Origin: Pseudomonadota bacterium
GTDB lineage: Bacteria > Pseudomonadota > Gammaproteobacteria > Burkholderiales > Burkholderiaceae_C
Assembly (NCBI GenBank): GCA_018241405.1
Contig: JAFEDY010000019.1
Span: forward strand, 59,125-123,124
Length of the DNA: 64,000 nucleotides
Reading direction: 5' to 3'
In this document: positions 45,833-54,777 of the stretch, in pieces
How positions within the stretch are numbered: the stretch's first letter is position 1
Layout: every line of letters starts with the position of its first letter
Program-made: the position numbers and the translations under genes
The notes under the pieces: generated by a model
Databases searched by the model: none
Told to the model about the DNA's origin: nothing
The model's input: the letters and a program-made list of their open reading frames with translations, nothing else

Positions 45833-45923
45833 GGCAGACTGCGGTTCAGCCTCGCTATCATCCCATGGACTTCACTGCACGCCTTGCTCCGCGCCCGTGG
45901 CGGGCGTTCTTTTGCTGCCTTTC

Positions 45924-46472
45924 ATGCTGTTCCAGATTCTCTCCTTCATTCTCGACGTGGCCAGCGGCCTGCTGACCGGCGCCTGCCTGCTGCGCCTGTA
46001 CATGCAACTGCAGCGCGCGCCATTCGCCAACCCCGTGGGGCGGCTGGTGTTCGCGCTGTCCGACTGGCTGGTGCTGCCGCTGCGCAAGCTCGTGCCGGCC
46101 GCGGGGCGCTGGGACCTGTCCTGCCTGGTGGCGGCCTTCCTTCTTCAGCTGGTGCAGTACCTGCTGCTGTGGCTGCTGCTGGGGGCCGGCATAGGCCTGG
46201 CCTGGCTGCCGTGGATGGCGGTTTTCAGCCTGCTGCGCGTGGCCGTGTCGGGCCTGATGGGGCTCATGATCGTCTACGCCGTGCTGTCCTGGGTGCCGAC
46301 GCGCTCACCCATAGGCGACGTGATCGCGCGCCTGTGCGAGCCGCTGCTGCGGCCCGTGCGGCGCGTGTTGCCTCTGGTGGGCGGCATAGACCTGTCGCCG
46401 CTGGTGCTGCTGGTGGTGCTGCAGGTGGTATCCATCGTGCTCGGCCATATGCAGGCGGCCGCTCTGGGCTGA
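45924..46472 (+). CDS. YggT-family membrane protein
   Basis: This 182-residue protein contains two YggT repeats, each with two membrane segments and a SWVPTRSPIGDVIARLCEPLLRPVRR-like loop (split here). YggT proteins affect cell division or osmotic response in other bacteria, but the function is unclear. The ATG at 45924 is chosen because the first membrane segment starts there. Confidence 0.88.
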   Translation: MLFQILSFILDVASGLLTGACLLRLYMQLQRAPFANPVGRLVFALSDWLVLPLRKLVPAAGRWDLSCLVAAFLLQLVQYLLLWLLLGAGIGLAWLPWMAVFSLLRVAVSGLMGLMIVYAVLSWVPTRSPIGDVIARLCEPLLRPVRRVLPLVGGIDLSPLVLLVVLQVVSIVLGHMQAAALG

Positions 46473-46576
46473 AGCCCATTCCAGGGTGGCGGGGCAGCGT
46501 TTCGTCTGTAAATCGGATTCATTGGCAAAGAGGCGAATACCGCCCCTCGCATGATGGAATGGGCGTGGGCGCTGCC

Positions 46577-46582
46577 TACAAT
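46577..46582 (+). promoter_or_regulatory. Candidate -10 box for the efflux operon
   Basis: TACAAT ends 6 bases before the ATG at 46589, so the transcript may begin at or near the start codon (leaderless). A -35 is not obvious; TTGGCA at 46524 is too far (47 bp). Confidence 0.4.
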
Positions 46583-46588
46583 GCGCTC

Positions 46589-47044
46589 ATGTCTCGTGCC
46601 ACCCAGGGTGCTTATCTGCGGAGCGCGGTGCTGCTGCTGATCATGGTGGCGCAACTGCTGATTCCGCTGCTGCATGGCCATTTCGGAACCCCGAACCAGG
46701 CCGGCCTGCATGTGCACGCCGCGCCGTCGCGCATGGTCGAGGCGGCGTTGCACTCGGCCGCAGCGCCGGCCCTGCCGGACGACCTGCATGCGCATCAGGC
46801 CCTGGCAGACGACGAGCCCTTCGAGGTCGATGTGCAGTCGGCGCTGCAGCCGCTGGATCAGCTGCCGCTGCCACTGCTGGCCGCCGTGGGCCTGGCCCTG
46901 CTGACCCTGGGCCTGCGCGCCGCGCGCATGCGCTGCATTGCGCCCCGGCCCGTGCGTCAACACGCACCCGAACACCTGTGCCCGCGCTGGCGCGGGCGCG
47001 TGATACGGCCATCCCCGGCCCAGGCGCCGCCACTCCATTCCTGA
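46589..47044 (+). CDS. Small His-containing membrane protein of efflux operon
   Basis: This 151-residue protein has an N-terminal membrane segment (about residues 10-30), a His-rich middle (HGHF, HVHA, LHAH) and a second membrane segment at about residues 93-112. His pairs could bind metal ions before efflux. I do not recognise a family with confidence. An earlier ATG (46559) is possible, but a TACAAT box lies between, so 46589 is preferred. It precedes the czcB-like gene by 81 bp. Confidence 0.6.
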   Translation: MSRATQGAYLRSAVLLLIMVAQLLIPLLHGHFGTPNQAGLHVHAAPSRMVEAALHSAAAPALPDDLHAHQALADDEPFEVDVQSALQPLDQLPLPLLAAVGLALLTLGLRAARMRCIAPRPVRQHAPEHLCPRWRGRVIRPSPAQAPPLHS

Positions 47045-47125
47045 CATCCCAGGCCCTTGATTCGGCCTCTCATCGCCACCGCCTTGTAGCGGGCGGCGCT
47101 TGTATTTTTCCTCCTGGAGTCGGGA

Positions 47126-48187
47126 ATGCTTCTCTACCCTTTGCTGCTGGTCGGCGCGCTTGCGCTGGCCTCGCCCGCCATGGCCGCTGACGCGCCGGCC
47201 CTGTCCTTGTCCCCGGAGCAGGCGCGCACGCTGGGCGTGCGCTTCGAACCTATTCAGCCCGCCGAGCGGCTGGAGGTTTCGGCCCATGCGCGTGTGCTGC
47301 TGCGGCCCGATGCCCAGGCCGTGCTGGCCGCCCCCTACGCCGGCGCCGTGCCGCGCGTGCTCGTGGCCCTGGGCCAGCAGGTGCGCGCCGGCCAGCCCGT
47401 GGCGGCCTTCACCAGCCCCCAGTGGTACGAGGCGCGGCGCGCGCTGACCGAGGCCGAGTCCCAATCGCGCCTGGCGCGCCAGGCGCTGGAGCGCGACAGG
47501 GCGCTGTTTGACGACGGCATCATCGCCGCCAGCCGCTGGCAGGCCACGCAGGCCCGCGCGGCCGAGGCCGCCGCCATGGCCCAGGCGCGCCGCGCCGAAC
47601 TGGCGAGCAGCGGCGTGCAGCTGGCCGGCAACGAGGCCCGGCTGCTGGCGCCGCGCGCCGGCCTGGTGACCGAGGTGCTGGTGCTGCCAGGTGCGCGCGT
47701 CGAGGCCGCGGCGCCGCTGGTGCGCGTGGCCGACCCGCGGGCGCTGGAGCTCGATCTGCTGCTGGGCCGCGAACTGCCCCTGCCCGCCATGGGCGACCGC
47801 GTGCGCGTGGACTTGCGCGCCGCGGCCGGCGAGGTGGCGGGCGTGGCGCCCGTGGGCGACGGCTCGGCCGGCATGCGCGTGCGCGTGGCGCTGGACAAGC
47901 CGGGCGACCTGCGCGTGGGCGAAAGCGTCAGCGCTACCCTGGTGCTGGCCAACGCCGGCAATGCCAAGGCCGGCAGCCGCTGGCGCATTCCGGCCGCAGC
48001 GCTGGCGCATTGGCAGGGCCAGACGGGCGTGTTCGTGGCCACCGGTGAGGGCGTGCGCTTTGTGCCCCTGACGGTGGAATCCAGCGACGAGGCCCTGGCC
48101 GTGGTGCGCGGCGCGCTGCCGGCCCAGGCGCGTATCGCGGTGGCGGGCATTGCCGCCCTCAAGGGCCTGCAGACCGGGGGGCAGTGA
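47126..48187 (+). CDS. RND efflux periplasmic adaptor (CzcB/CusB-like)
   Basis: This 353-residue adaptor links the inner-membrane pump to the outer-membrane channel. It has a signal peptide (MLLYPLLLVGALALASPAMA), a lipoyl-like half (VLAAPYAGAVPRVLVALGQQV) and a coiled-coil hairpin (about residues 110-165). It lacks the extra N-terminal metal-binding domain of CzcB. The stop shares one base with the pump start. Confidence 0.9.
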   Translation: MLLYPLLLVGALALASPAMAADAPALSLSPEQARTLGVRFEPIQPAERLEVSAHARVLLRPDAQAVLAAPYAGAVPRVLVALGQQVRAGQPVAAFTSPQWYEARRALTEAESQSRLARQALERDRALFDDGIIAASRWQATQARAAEAAAMAQARRAELASSGVQLAGNEARLLAPRAGLVTEVLVLPGARVEAAAPLVRVADPRALELDLLLGRELPLPAMGDRVRVDLRAAAGEVAGVAPVGDGSAGMRVRVALDKPGDLRVGESVSATLVLANAGNAKAGSRWRIPAAALAHWQGQTGVFVATGEGVRFVPLTVESSDEALAVVRGALPAQARIAVAGIAALKGLQTGGQ

Positions 48188-51100
48188 TGCTGGCGCGGTT
48201 CATCGATTTTTCGTTGCGCCAGCGCGTGCTGGTGCTGCTTCTGGCCGGCGCCCTGGCGCTGGCGGGGGCCTGGGCCTATGGGCACCTGCCCATAGACGCG
48301 TTTCCCGACATCTCGCCCACCCAGGTCAAGGTGATCCTCAAGGTGCCGGGCATGACGCCCGAGGAGGTGGAGCAGCGCGTCTCCACGCCCGTCGAGCAGG
48401 AGCTGCTGGGCCTGCCGCACAAGACCATCGTGCGCTCGGTGTCCAAGTACGGCATCAGCGACGTGACGGTGGACTTTGCCGAGGGCACGGACGTGTATTG
48501 GGCGCGCCAGCAGGTGTCCGAGCGCCTGGCCGGCATCATGCGCGACCTGCCCGCCACGGCACAGGGTGGGCTGGCGCCCATCACCACGCCGCTGGGCGAG
48601 ATGTTCATGTTCACCATCGAGGGCGAGGGCTACTCGTTGGCCGAGCGCCGGCGCGTGCTCGACTGGGTGATTCGCCCGGCCCTGCGCACCGTGGCCGGCG
48701 TGGCCGACGTGAACGCGCTGGGCGGCGCGGTGCGCGGCTACGAGGTGGTGCCCGACCCGGCGCGGCTGCGCGCGCGCGGCGTGACGCTGGACCAGCTGCG
48801 CCAGGCGCTGGAGGCCAACAACCGCAACGACGGTGCGGGCCGGCTGGACCAGGGCGACGAGCACTGGGTGGTGCGCGTGGAGGGCGGCGTGCGCGGGCTC
48901 GACGACCTGCGCGCCGTCGTGGTCGATCCGGCCCGGGGCGGGCGGGCCGCCGCCACCGTGGGCGACCTGGCCACCGTGCGCCTGGGTGAGGCCACACGCA
49001 ACGGCGCCGTCAGCCGCGACGGGCGCGGCGAGGCCGTGCAGGGCCTGGTGCTGGGGCTGCGCGGCGTGGATGCGCGCCGCCTGGTCGAGGCGGTGCAGGC
49101 GCGCCTCGACGAGCTGGCGCCGCGCCTGCCCCAGGGCATGCGCACCCAGGTGTTCTACAACCGCGGCGAGCTGGTCGCGCGCGCCGCGGGCACCGTGGTG
49201 CGCGCCCTGGTCGAGGCCAGCCTGCTCGTCGTCGTCACGCTGTACCTGTTCCTGGGCGGCGTGCGCGCCGCGCTGGTGGTGGCGGCCACGCTGCCGCTGT
49301 CCATGCTGGCCACCTTCCTGCTGATGCGCTACGTGGGCCTGACGGCCAACCTGATGAGCCTGGGCGGCCTGGCGATCGCGCTGGGCATGCTGGTGGATGC
49401 GGCCGTGGTGGTGGTGGAGAACATCGAGACCGCGCTGGCCCACACGCCAGCGGATGAGCCCGTGGACCGCTTCATGCTGATCCGCGAGGCCGTCTCGGCC
49501 GTCTCCGCGCCCATGCTGGCCGGCGTGTCCATCATCGCCATCGTGTTCCTGCCGCTGCTCACGCTGCAGGGGCTCGAAGGCAAGCTGTTCGCGCCCGTGG
49601 CGCTGACCATCGTGCTGGCCCTGGGTGCTTCTGTGTTGATAGCGTTTACCGCAATACCGGCGCTGGCTTCACTGCTGCTGCACGCCCATGCCGGCGACGC
49701 GCCCTGGCTCATGCGGCGCATCGCCGCGGGCTTCGAGCGCCTGCAGCGCTGGAGCCTGGCGCACCGCGCCCCCGTGTTCGGTGTCGCGCTGGCGGCGCTG
49801 GCGGGCGCGGCGCTGCTCTACCTGTCGGTGGGCAAGACCTTCATGCCCACCATGGATGAGGGCGACATCATCGTGCAGCTGCAGAAGGCGCCGTCGATCT
49901 CGCTCGCCGCCTCGCTGGACATGGACCAGCGCGTGCAGCAGGCGCTGCTGAAGGAGGTGCCCGAGATCCGCTCCATCGTCGCCCGCCTGGGCTCGGACGA
50001 CCTGGGCCTGGACCCCATGGGCCTGAACGAGACCGACAGCTTCCTGGTGCTCAAGCCCCGCGCCGAGTGGCGCGGCAGCAAGGAGGACATCGCCGCCGCC
50101 ATACGCCGCGTGATGGAGGGCTTCCCCGGCCTGATCTACGGCTTTACCCAGCCGATCGAGATGCGCGTGGCCGAGATGCTGACCGGCGCCCGCGGCGACG
50201 TGGCCATCAAGATCTTCGGCCCCGACCTGGCGCAGCTGGGCGCCGCCGCCCAGTCCATCGCCACGCGCATGCGCGCCGTGCCGGGCGCGTCCGAGGTCAT
50301 CGCGCCCAGCAACAGCGGCGTGCAGTACCTGCAGGTGGTGCTCAACCGCGCCGCGCTCGGCCAGTCGGGCATGAGCGGCGACGCCCTGCAGGCCCAGCTG
50401 CGCGCACTGGTCGAGGGCGAGCGCATAGGCATCGTGCCCGAGGGCGTGGCGCGCACGCCGCTGATCCTGCGCGGCGGCGCCGCGCTGCGCCACTCGCCCG
50501 AAGGGCTGGCCGGCCTGCTGGTGGCCGCGCCCGACGGCACGAGCTGGCCGCTGACCTCGCTGGCCAGCCTCACGCGCCAGGACGGCCCGGTGCGCATAGA
50601 CCATGAGGACGGCGCGCGCTATGCCGTGGTGCAGGTCAACGTCGAGGGGCGCGACCTGGCCGGCTTTGTGCGCGAGGCCCAGGCTGCCGTGGCTGGCGAT
50701 GCCAGCCTGAACGGCCTGCGCGTCGTCTGGGGCGGCCAGTTCGAGAACCAGCAGCGCGCCGCCGCCCGGCTGGCGCTGGTGGTGCCGCTGGCCCTGGTCG
50801 CCATCTTCGTGCTGCTGGTGCTCACCTTCCGCTCGCCCAGGCAGGCCGTGCTGGTCATTGCCAACATCCCGTTCGCGCTGGTGGGCGGCATCGCCGCGCT
50901 GCGCGTGGCGGGCGAATACCTGTCGGTGCCGGCCTCGGTGGGTTTCATCGCGCTCTTGGGCATCGCGGTGCTCAATGGCGTGGTGCTGGTCTCGCACTTC
51001 AACACCCTGCTGGCCCGCGGCCTGCCGCTGACACAGGCCGTGCACCAGGGCGTGCGCGACCGGCTGCGGCCGGTGCTGATGACGGCCTGCATCACGGCCT

Positions 51101-51273
51101 TAGGGATGGTGCCGCTGCTGCTGGCCAGCGGGCCGGGCTCGGAAATCCAGCGCCCGCTGGCCGTGGTGGTGGCCGGCGGGCTGATCAGCTCCACGGCGCT
51201 GACCCTGCTGCTGCTGCCGCTGCTGTTCGAACGCTTCGGTGCACCGCGCGCGGTGGAGGTGATTGAAAAATGA
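48187..51273 (+). CDS. Heavy-metal RND efflux pump (CzcA/CusA family)
   Basis: This 1028-residue inner-membrane pump exports metal cations from the periplasm using the proton gradient. It has the HME-RND motif DFAEGTDVYWARQQV near residue 100, a TM4 motif GGLAIALGMLVDAAVVVVEN (residues about 395-414) and twelve membrane segments in the usual two sets. The TM4 motif does not exactly match the classical CzcA (DFG type) or CusA type, so the metal is uncertain. A GTG at 48184 is an alternative start. Confidence 0.92.
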   Translation: MLARFIDFSLRQRVLVLLLAGALALAGAWAYGHLPIDAFPDISPTQVKVILKVPGMTPEEVEQRVSTPVEQELLGLPHKTIVRSVSKYGISDVTVDFAEGTDVYWARQQVSERLAGIMRDLPATAQGGLAPITTPLGEMFMFTIEGEGYSLAERRRVLDWVIRPALRTVAGVADVNALGGAVRGYEVVPDPARLRARGVTLDQLRQALEANNRNDGAGRLDQGDEHWVVRVEGGVRGLDDLRAVVVDPARGGRAAATVGDLATVRLGEATRNGAVSRDGRGEAVQGLVLGLRGVDARRLVEAVQARLDELAPRLPQGMRTQVFYNRGELVARAAGTVVRALVEASLLVVVTLYLFLGGVRAALVVAATLPLSMLATFLLMRYVGLTANLMSLGGLAIALGMLVDAAVVVVENIETALAHTPADEPVDRFMLIREAVSAVSAPMLAGVSIIAIVFLPLLTLQGLEGKLFAPVALTIVLALGASVLIAFTAIPALASLLLHAHAGDAPWLMRRIAAGFERLQRWSLAHRAPVFGVALAALAGAALLYLSVGKTFMPTMDEGDIIVQLQKAPSISLAASLDMDQRVQQALLKEVPEIRSIVARLGSDDLGLDPMGLNETDSFLVLKPRAEWRGSKEDIAAAIRRVMEGFPGLIYGFTQPIEMRVAEMLTGARGDVAIKIFGPDLAQLGAAAQSIATRMRAVPGASEVIAPSNSGVQYLQVVLNRAALGQSGMSGDALQAQLRALVEGERIGIVPEGVARTPLILRGGAALRHSPEGLAGLLVAAPDGTSWPLTSLASLTRQDGPVRIDHEDGARYAVVQVNVEGRDLAGFVREAQAAVAGDASLNGLRVVWGGQFENQQRAAARLALVVPLALVAIFVLLVLTFRSPRQAVLVIANIPFALVGGIAALRVAGEYLSVPASVGFIALLGIAVLNGVVLVSHFNTLLARGLPLTQAVHQGVRDRLRPVLMTACITALGMVPLLLASGPGSEIQRPLAVVVAGGLISSTALTLLLLPLLFERFGAPRAVEVIEK

Positions 51274-51318
51274 GAGCTGCCAGCGCCGTATGGATAAGGG
51301 CCAAAGGCCTTTTTGACC
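51264..51318. repeat. Dispersed short repeat, pump-outer-membrane gene spacer
   Basis: TGAGAGCTGCCAGCGCCG and GGATAAGGGCC plus AAGGCCTTTTTGACC follow the pump gene, overlapping its last codons. The copy lies in the gap before the outer-membrane channel gene. Confidence 0.6.
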
Positions 51319-51338
51319 AAAATTCCAGGAACATACCC

Positions 51339-52583
51339 ATGAAACCCCTGCTGCTCGCCTGGTGCGCGGCCCTGCTGCTGGCCGGCCAGGCGCGGGCGCA
51401 GTCCTATCTGCCGCCCGAGGCCGCGGTGCACGCGGCCGTAGAGCAGTCCCACGAGGTGCAGGCCGCCGACGCGGCCCGGCGCGGCGCCTATGCCCGGGCC
51501 GACGGCCTGCGCGCCGGCACGCACGAAACCGTGGTGCGCGCCATCGGCCAGCGCCGCTGGGTGCGCGACGGTGTGCACGAGCGCTTTGCCGAGGGCCAGA
51601 TCGCCGTGGAGCGCCCGCTGCGCCTGTGGGGCAAGGCCGAGGCCGACGCCAGCCTGGCCGACGCCACGGGCGCCACGGGCCGCGTGGCCGCGCAGGACGC
51701 CCGGCACGAGGCGGCGCGGCGGCTGCTGGCCCTGTGGTTTGCCGCGCTGCGTGCCGGCCAGGCGCACCAGGCCGCACAGGACAATGCCGCCGCCGCCACC
51801 GAGCTGGTGCGCATCACCGAGCGCCGCGTGCGCGCCGGCGATGCGGCCCGGCTCGACGCCGAGCTGGCCCAGGCCGAGCAGGCACGCATGCAGGCCGCGC
51901 TGGCGGCGGCGTGGGCCACCGAGCAGGCCGCCCAGGCCGATCTGCGTGCGCGCTTTCCAGGCCTGGGCGCGCCGGCCGACCAGGCCGCCGACCCGGCAGC
52001 GCCCCTGCCCGAGGCGCCAAAGGAGCCGCCCGGGCAGCTGCGCGCCCGCTATATAGAGCACAGCCATGAACTCCTGCTGGCCAGGGCCGAGGAGGAGCTG
52101 GCTCTGCGCCTGGCGCGCCGCACCGACCTGGAGCGCCGGCCCGACCCCACGCTGGGCGTGTTCGCCACCAGCGAGCGCGGCGGCGGCGAGCGCCTGGCCG
52201 GCATCAGCCTGTCGGTGCCGCTGGGCTCCAGCTACCGCCAGGCGCAGGCCGCCGCTGCGGCGGCCGATGCCGACGCCGCCCTGTCGCGGCGCCTGGCGGC
52301 AGAGCGGCGCCTGGGCGCGGAGTTCGACGTGCTCTGGAGCCAGCTGGAGGGCCGGCGCGCGGCCGCCCAGGCCCAGGCCGCGGCCGCCGCACTGCAGCGC
52401 AGCACGGCCGAGCGCGCGCTGCGCGCCTACCGCGCCGGCGAATCGGGCCTGGCCGAACTGCTGGCCGTGCGCCGCACCCTGGCCGACGCCCTGCTGGCCG
52501 AGCGCCTGGCGCGCAGCGAGGCGCTGGAGAGCGACAGCCGGCTGCGGCTTGATCTGCACTGGCTGTGGGATTTTGACGAGTGA
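51339..52583 (+). CDS. Outer-membrane efflux protein (CzcC/TolC-like)
   Basis: This 414-residue protein has a signal peptide (MKPLLLAWCAALLLAGQARA), long alpha-helical repeats rich in Ala, Glu, Arg and Gln, and two OEP repeats. It completes the tripartite pump. AGGA 8 bp before the ATG is the ribosome-binding site. Its stop codon lies at the left edge of a 19-bp inverted repeat, so an element inserted here may have changed the C-terminus. Confidence 0.88.
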   Translation: MKPLLLAWCAALLLAGQARAQSYLPPEAAVHAAVEQSHEVQAADAARRGAYARADGLRAGTHETVVRAIGQRRWVRDGVHERFAEGQIAVERPLRLWGKAEADASLADATGATGRVAAQDARHEAARRLLALWFAALRAGQAHQAAQDNAAAATELVRITERRVRAGDAARLDAELAQAEQARMQAALAAAWATEQAAQADLRARFPGLGAPADQAADPAAPLPEAPKEPPGQLRARYIEHSHELLLARAEEELALRLARRTDLERRPDPTLGVFATSERGGGERLAGISLSVPLGSSYRQAQAAAAAADADAALSRRLAAERRLGAEFDVLWSQLEGRRAAAQAQAAAAALQRSTAERALRAYRAGESGLAELLAVRRTLADALLAERLARSEALESDSRLRLDLHWLWDFDE

Positions 52584-52904
52584 CCCTCAATCCGGCAGTT
52601 GACCGCTTGTCACCTTCGAGGGCGATTTGTGAGCATTGACTTTTTTGGCTTCGATGGGGTTCACTTGTTGGGTGACAGCGCTATGCGCCCGTCAGCACCG
52701 CGCTGGCCGCGCCATGCGGCGTTGCTCGTTCTTGCGCACAGGAGTGCGCTGCGTCCTCACCCTTGCAGGGCGCGGTTCGTCCGCAGGCCGAACCCGTTCA
52801 CGCTGTCCACAGGTGCGCAGGCACCTGTAGAGCCGCAGCGTTCACCCTTTCCTGACACGCCCATCACGGCACTGGCGGGTGCATCCAACTGCCGGATTTA
52901 GGGT
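52583..52904. mobile_element. Candidate MITE-like element with 19-bp inverted ends
   Basis: The left end 52583-52601 and the right end 52886-52904 are inverted copies with 18 of 19 bases matching (ACCCT-AATCCGGCAGTTG). They enclose about 284 bp without a coding sequence I can support, rich in GC and short direct repeats. No clear target duplication was found; GACG on both sides is too short to count. This could be a non-autonomous transposon remnant. I cannot assign an IS family. Confidence 0.5.
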
Positions 52905-52950
52905 GACGCGGCGCACCACCCATCGCTTATGAAACTGGCGCAACCCAGGC

Positions 52951-53048
52951 CAGGGCCGCCGCGCAAGGGCCGCCCCGCCGCGCTGGCGGCGTCCCCCTTC
53001 CCACGCGAAGCGTGAGAGAAGGGGAGAAGCGGCGCAGCCGCTCAGGGG
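52951..53048. repeat. REP-like dyads after accD
   Basis: Arms CCCCTTC/GAAGGGG and ACGC/GCGT form a dyad (52995-53024), next to GCGGCGCAGCCGC. It lies 14-111 bp downstream of the accD stop and may terminate or stabilise the trp-accD transcript. The rest of the 52905-53062 gap holds nothing else I can identify. Confidence 0.5.
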
Positions 53049-53062
53049 GTTGTCGTTATACG

Positions 53063-53935
53063 TCAGGCCACGGCATCCGCCGGCAGGCGCTGCAGCATGG
53101 ACAGGCATTGCGCCACGGTCTGGCGCAGTTCGCGGCGGTCGCAGATGAAGTCCACGCCGCCCTTGGTCTGCAGGAACTCGGCGCGCTGGAAGCCCTCGGG
53201 CAGGGTCACGCGCACGGTGGATTCGATCACGCGCGGGCCGGCAAAGCCGATCAGGGCCTTGGGCTCGGCGATGACGATGTCGCCCACGAAGGCAAAGCCA
53301 GCGGACACGCCGCCCATGGTCGGGTCGGTCAGCACGCTGATGTAGGGCAGGCCCTTCTTGGCCAAGCGCGTGAGCGCGGCATTGGTCTTGGCCATCTGCA
53401 TCAGCGACAGCAGGCCTTCCTGCATGCGCGCGCCGCCGGTGGCGGTGAAGCAGAGAAAGGGCACCTTCTGCTCGATGGCGGTCTCCACGCCGCGCACGAA
53501 GCGCTCGCCCACCACCGAGCCCATGGAGCCGCCCATGAAGTCGAACTCGAAGCAGGCGGCGACGATGTTGATGCTCTTCACGGCCCCGCCCATGACCACC
53601 AGGGCGTCGGTCTCGCCGGTGTTCTCCAGCGCCTCCTTCAGGCGCTCGGGGTACTTGCGGCTGTCCTTGAACTTGAGGGCGTCGACGGGCAGCACCTCCT
53701 GGCCGATCTCGTAGCGGCCCTCGCCGTCGAGGAAGGCATTGAGCCGCGCGCGCGCGCCGATGCGGTGGTGGTGGCCGCATTTGGGGCAGACGTTCTGGTT
53801 GTGCTCCAGGTCGGTCTTGTAGAGCACGTCGTCGCAGCTGGGGCATTTGACCCACAGCCCCTCGGGCATCTGGCGGCGCTCGGTGGGGTTGGTCTGCTGG
53901 ATTTTGGAGGGCAGTAGTTTTTCGAGCCAGGACAT
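53063..53935 (-). CDS. accD: Acetyl-CoA carboxylase carboxyltransferase beta subunit
   Basis: This 290-residue subunit transfers CO2 from carboxybiotin to acetyl-CoA, giving malonyl-CoA for the fab enzymes encoded at 5535-10965. The N-terminal zinc ribbon (CPSCDDVLY and CPKCGHH, four Cys) and GGARMQEG are visible. I chose ATG 53935. It follows trpA by 32 bp, the usual trpFBA-accD order. Confidence 0.96.
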   Translation of the reverse strand: MSWLEKLLPSKIQQTNPTERRQMPEGLWVKCPSCDDVLYKTDLEHNQNVCPKCGHHHRIGARARLNAFLDGEGRYEIGQEVLPVDALKFKDSRKYPERLKEALENTGETDALVVMGGAVKSINIVAACFEFDFMGGSMGSVVGERFVRGVETAIEQKVPFLCFTATGGARMQEGLLSLMQMAKTNAALTRLAKKGLPYISVLTDPTMGGVSAGFAFVGDIVIAEPKALIGFAGPRVIESTVRVTLPEGFQRAEFLQTKGGVDFICDRRELRQTVAQCLSMLQRLPADAVA

Positions 53936-53967
53936 GGGGGTTCCAATAGCTGTTGAGCGTTGAGCGA

Positions 53968-54777
53968 TTATGTGTCGAGGGCCTTGCGCACGCCGCGCAG
54001 GAAGTCCACCGTGACGGCGACCACCTTCTCGTGCGGCTGGTCCTCGATGAGGCCGATGATGCGGCTGCCTATGACAACGGCGTCGGCCACGCGGCCTATG
54101 GCCTGGGCGGTGGCCGCGTCGCGGATGCCGAAGCCCACGCCGACGGGGATCTTCACATGCGCGCGGATGCGCGGCAGCATGGCCTCGACGGCGGCGGTAT
54201 CGAGCGCCCCGGAGCCTGTCACGCCCTTGAGCGAGACATAGTACACATAGCCGCTGGCGACCCGCGCCACCTGCTGCATGCGCTCGGGCGTGGAGGTGGG
54301 GGCGAGCAGGAAGATCAGGTCGATGCCATGCGCGCGCAGGTCGGCAGCGAACTGCGCGCATTCCTCGGGCGGGTAGTCCACGACCAGCACGCCATCGACG
54401 CCGGCCGCGCCGGCATCGCGCGCGAAGCTGCCTGCACCGTGGCGCTGTTCATAGCGTTCCACGGGGTTGGCGTAGCCCATCAGCACCACGGGCGTGGTCT
54501 GGTTGCGCTGGCGGAAGCCGCGCACCATGTCCAGCACCTGGGCCAGACCTATGCCCAGCGCCAGGGCCTTCTCGCCCGCCTTCTGGATCACCGGGCCATC
54601 GGCCATGGGGTCGGAAAACGGCACTCCCAGCTCGATGATGTCGGCGCCGGCCTCGACCATGCCGTGCATCAGCGCGGGCGTGATGTCGGCGAACGGGAAG
54701 CCCGCCGTCACGTAGGGGATGAGGGCCTTGCGGCCTTTCGCCAGCAATTCGGCAAGGGTGTCGGCAATGCGGCTCAT
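53968..54777 (-). CDS. trpA: Tryptophan synthase alpha subunit
   Basis: This 269-residue subunit cleaves indole-3-glycerol phosphate. The catalytic Glu lies in [19 protein letters not shown] and the Asp in [21 protein letters not shown] is the phosphate-binding loop. The start overlaps the trpB stop by 4 bp. Confidence 0.96.
   Translation of the reverse strand: MSRIADTLAELLAKGRKALIPYVTAGFPFADITPALMHGMVEAGADIIELGVPFSDPMADGPVIQKAGEKALALGIGLAQVLDMVRGFRQRNQTTPVVLMGYANPVERYEQRHGAGSFARDAGAAGVDGVLVVDYPPEECAQFAADLRAHGIDLIFLLAPTSTPERMQQVARVASGYVYYVSLKGVTGSGALDTAAVEAMLPRIRAHVKIPVGVGFGIRDAATAQAIGRVADAVVIGSRIIGLIEDQPHEKVVAVTVDFLRGVRKALDT

Noticed and set aside
45884..46588. Extended reading frame upstream of the His-rich membrane protein
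   Set aside because: It runs through yggT in another frame and lacks a membrane-protein pattern; only the part from 46589 is plausible.
47335..49443. Long open frame (702 codons) antisense to the adaptor and pump genes
   Set aside because: It has no start-site support and the sense frames are clearly RND components.
52599..52901. 100-codon frame inside the inverted-repeat element
   Set aside because: No domain or ribosome-binding site, and base composition does not follow codon bias.
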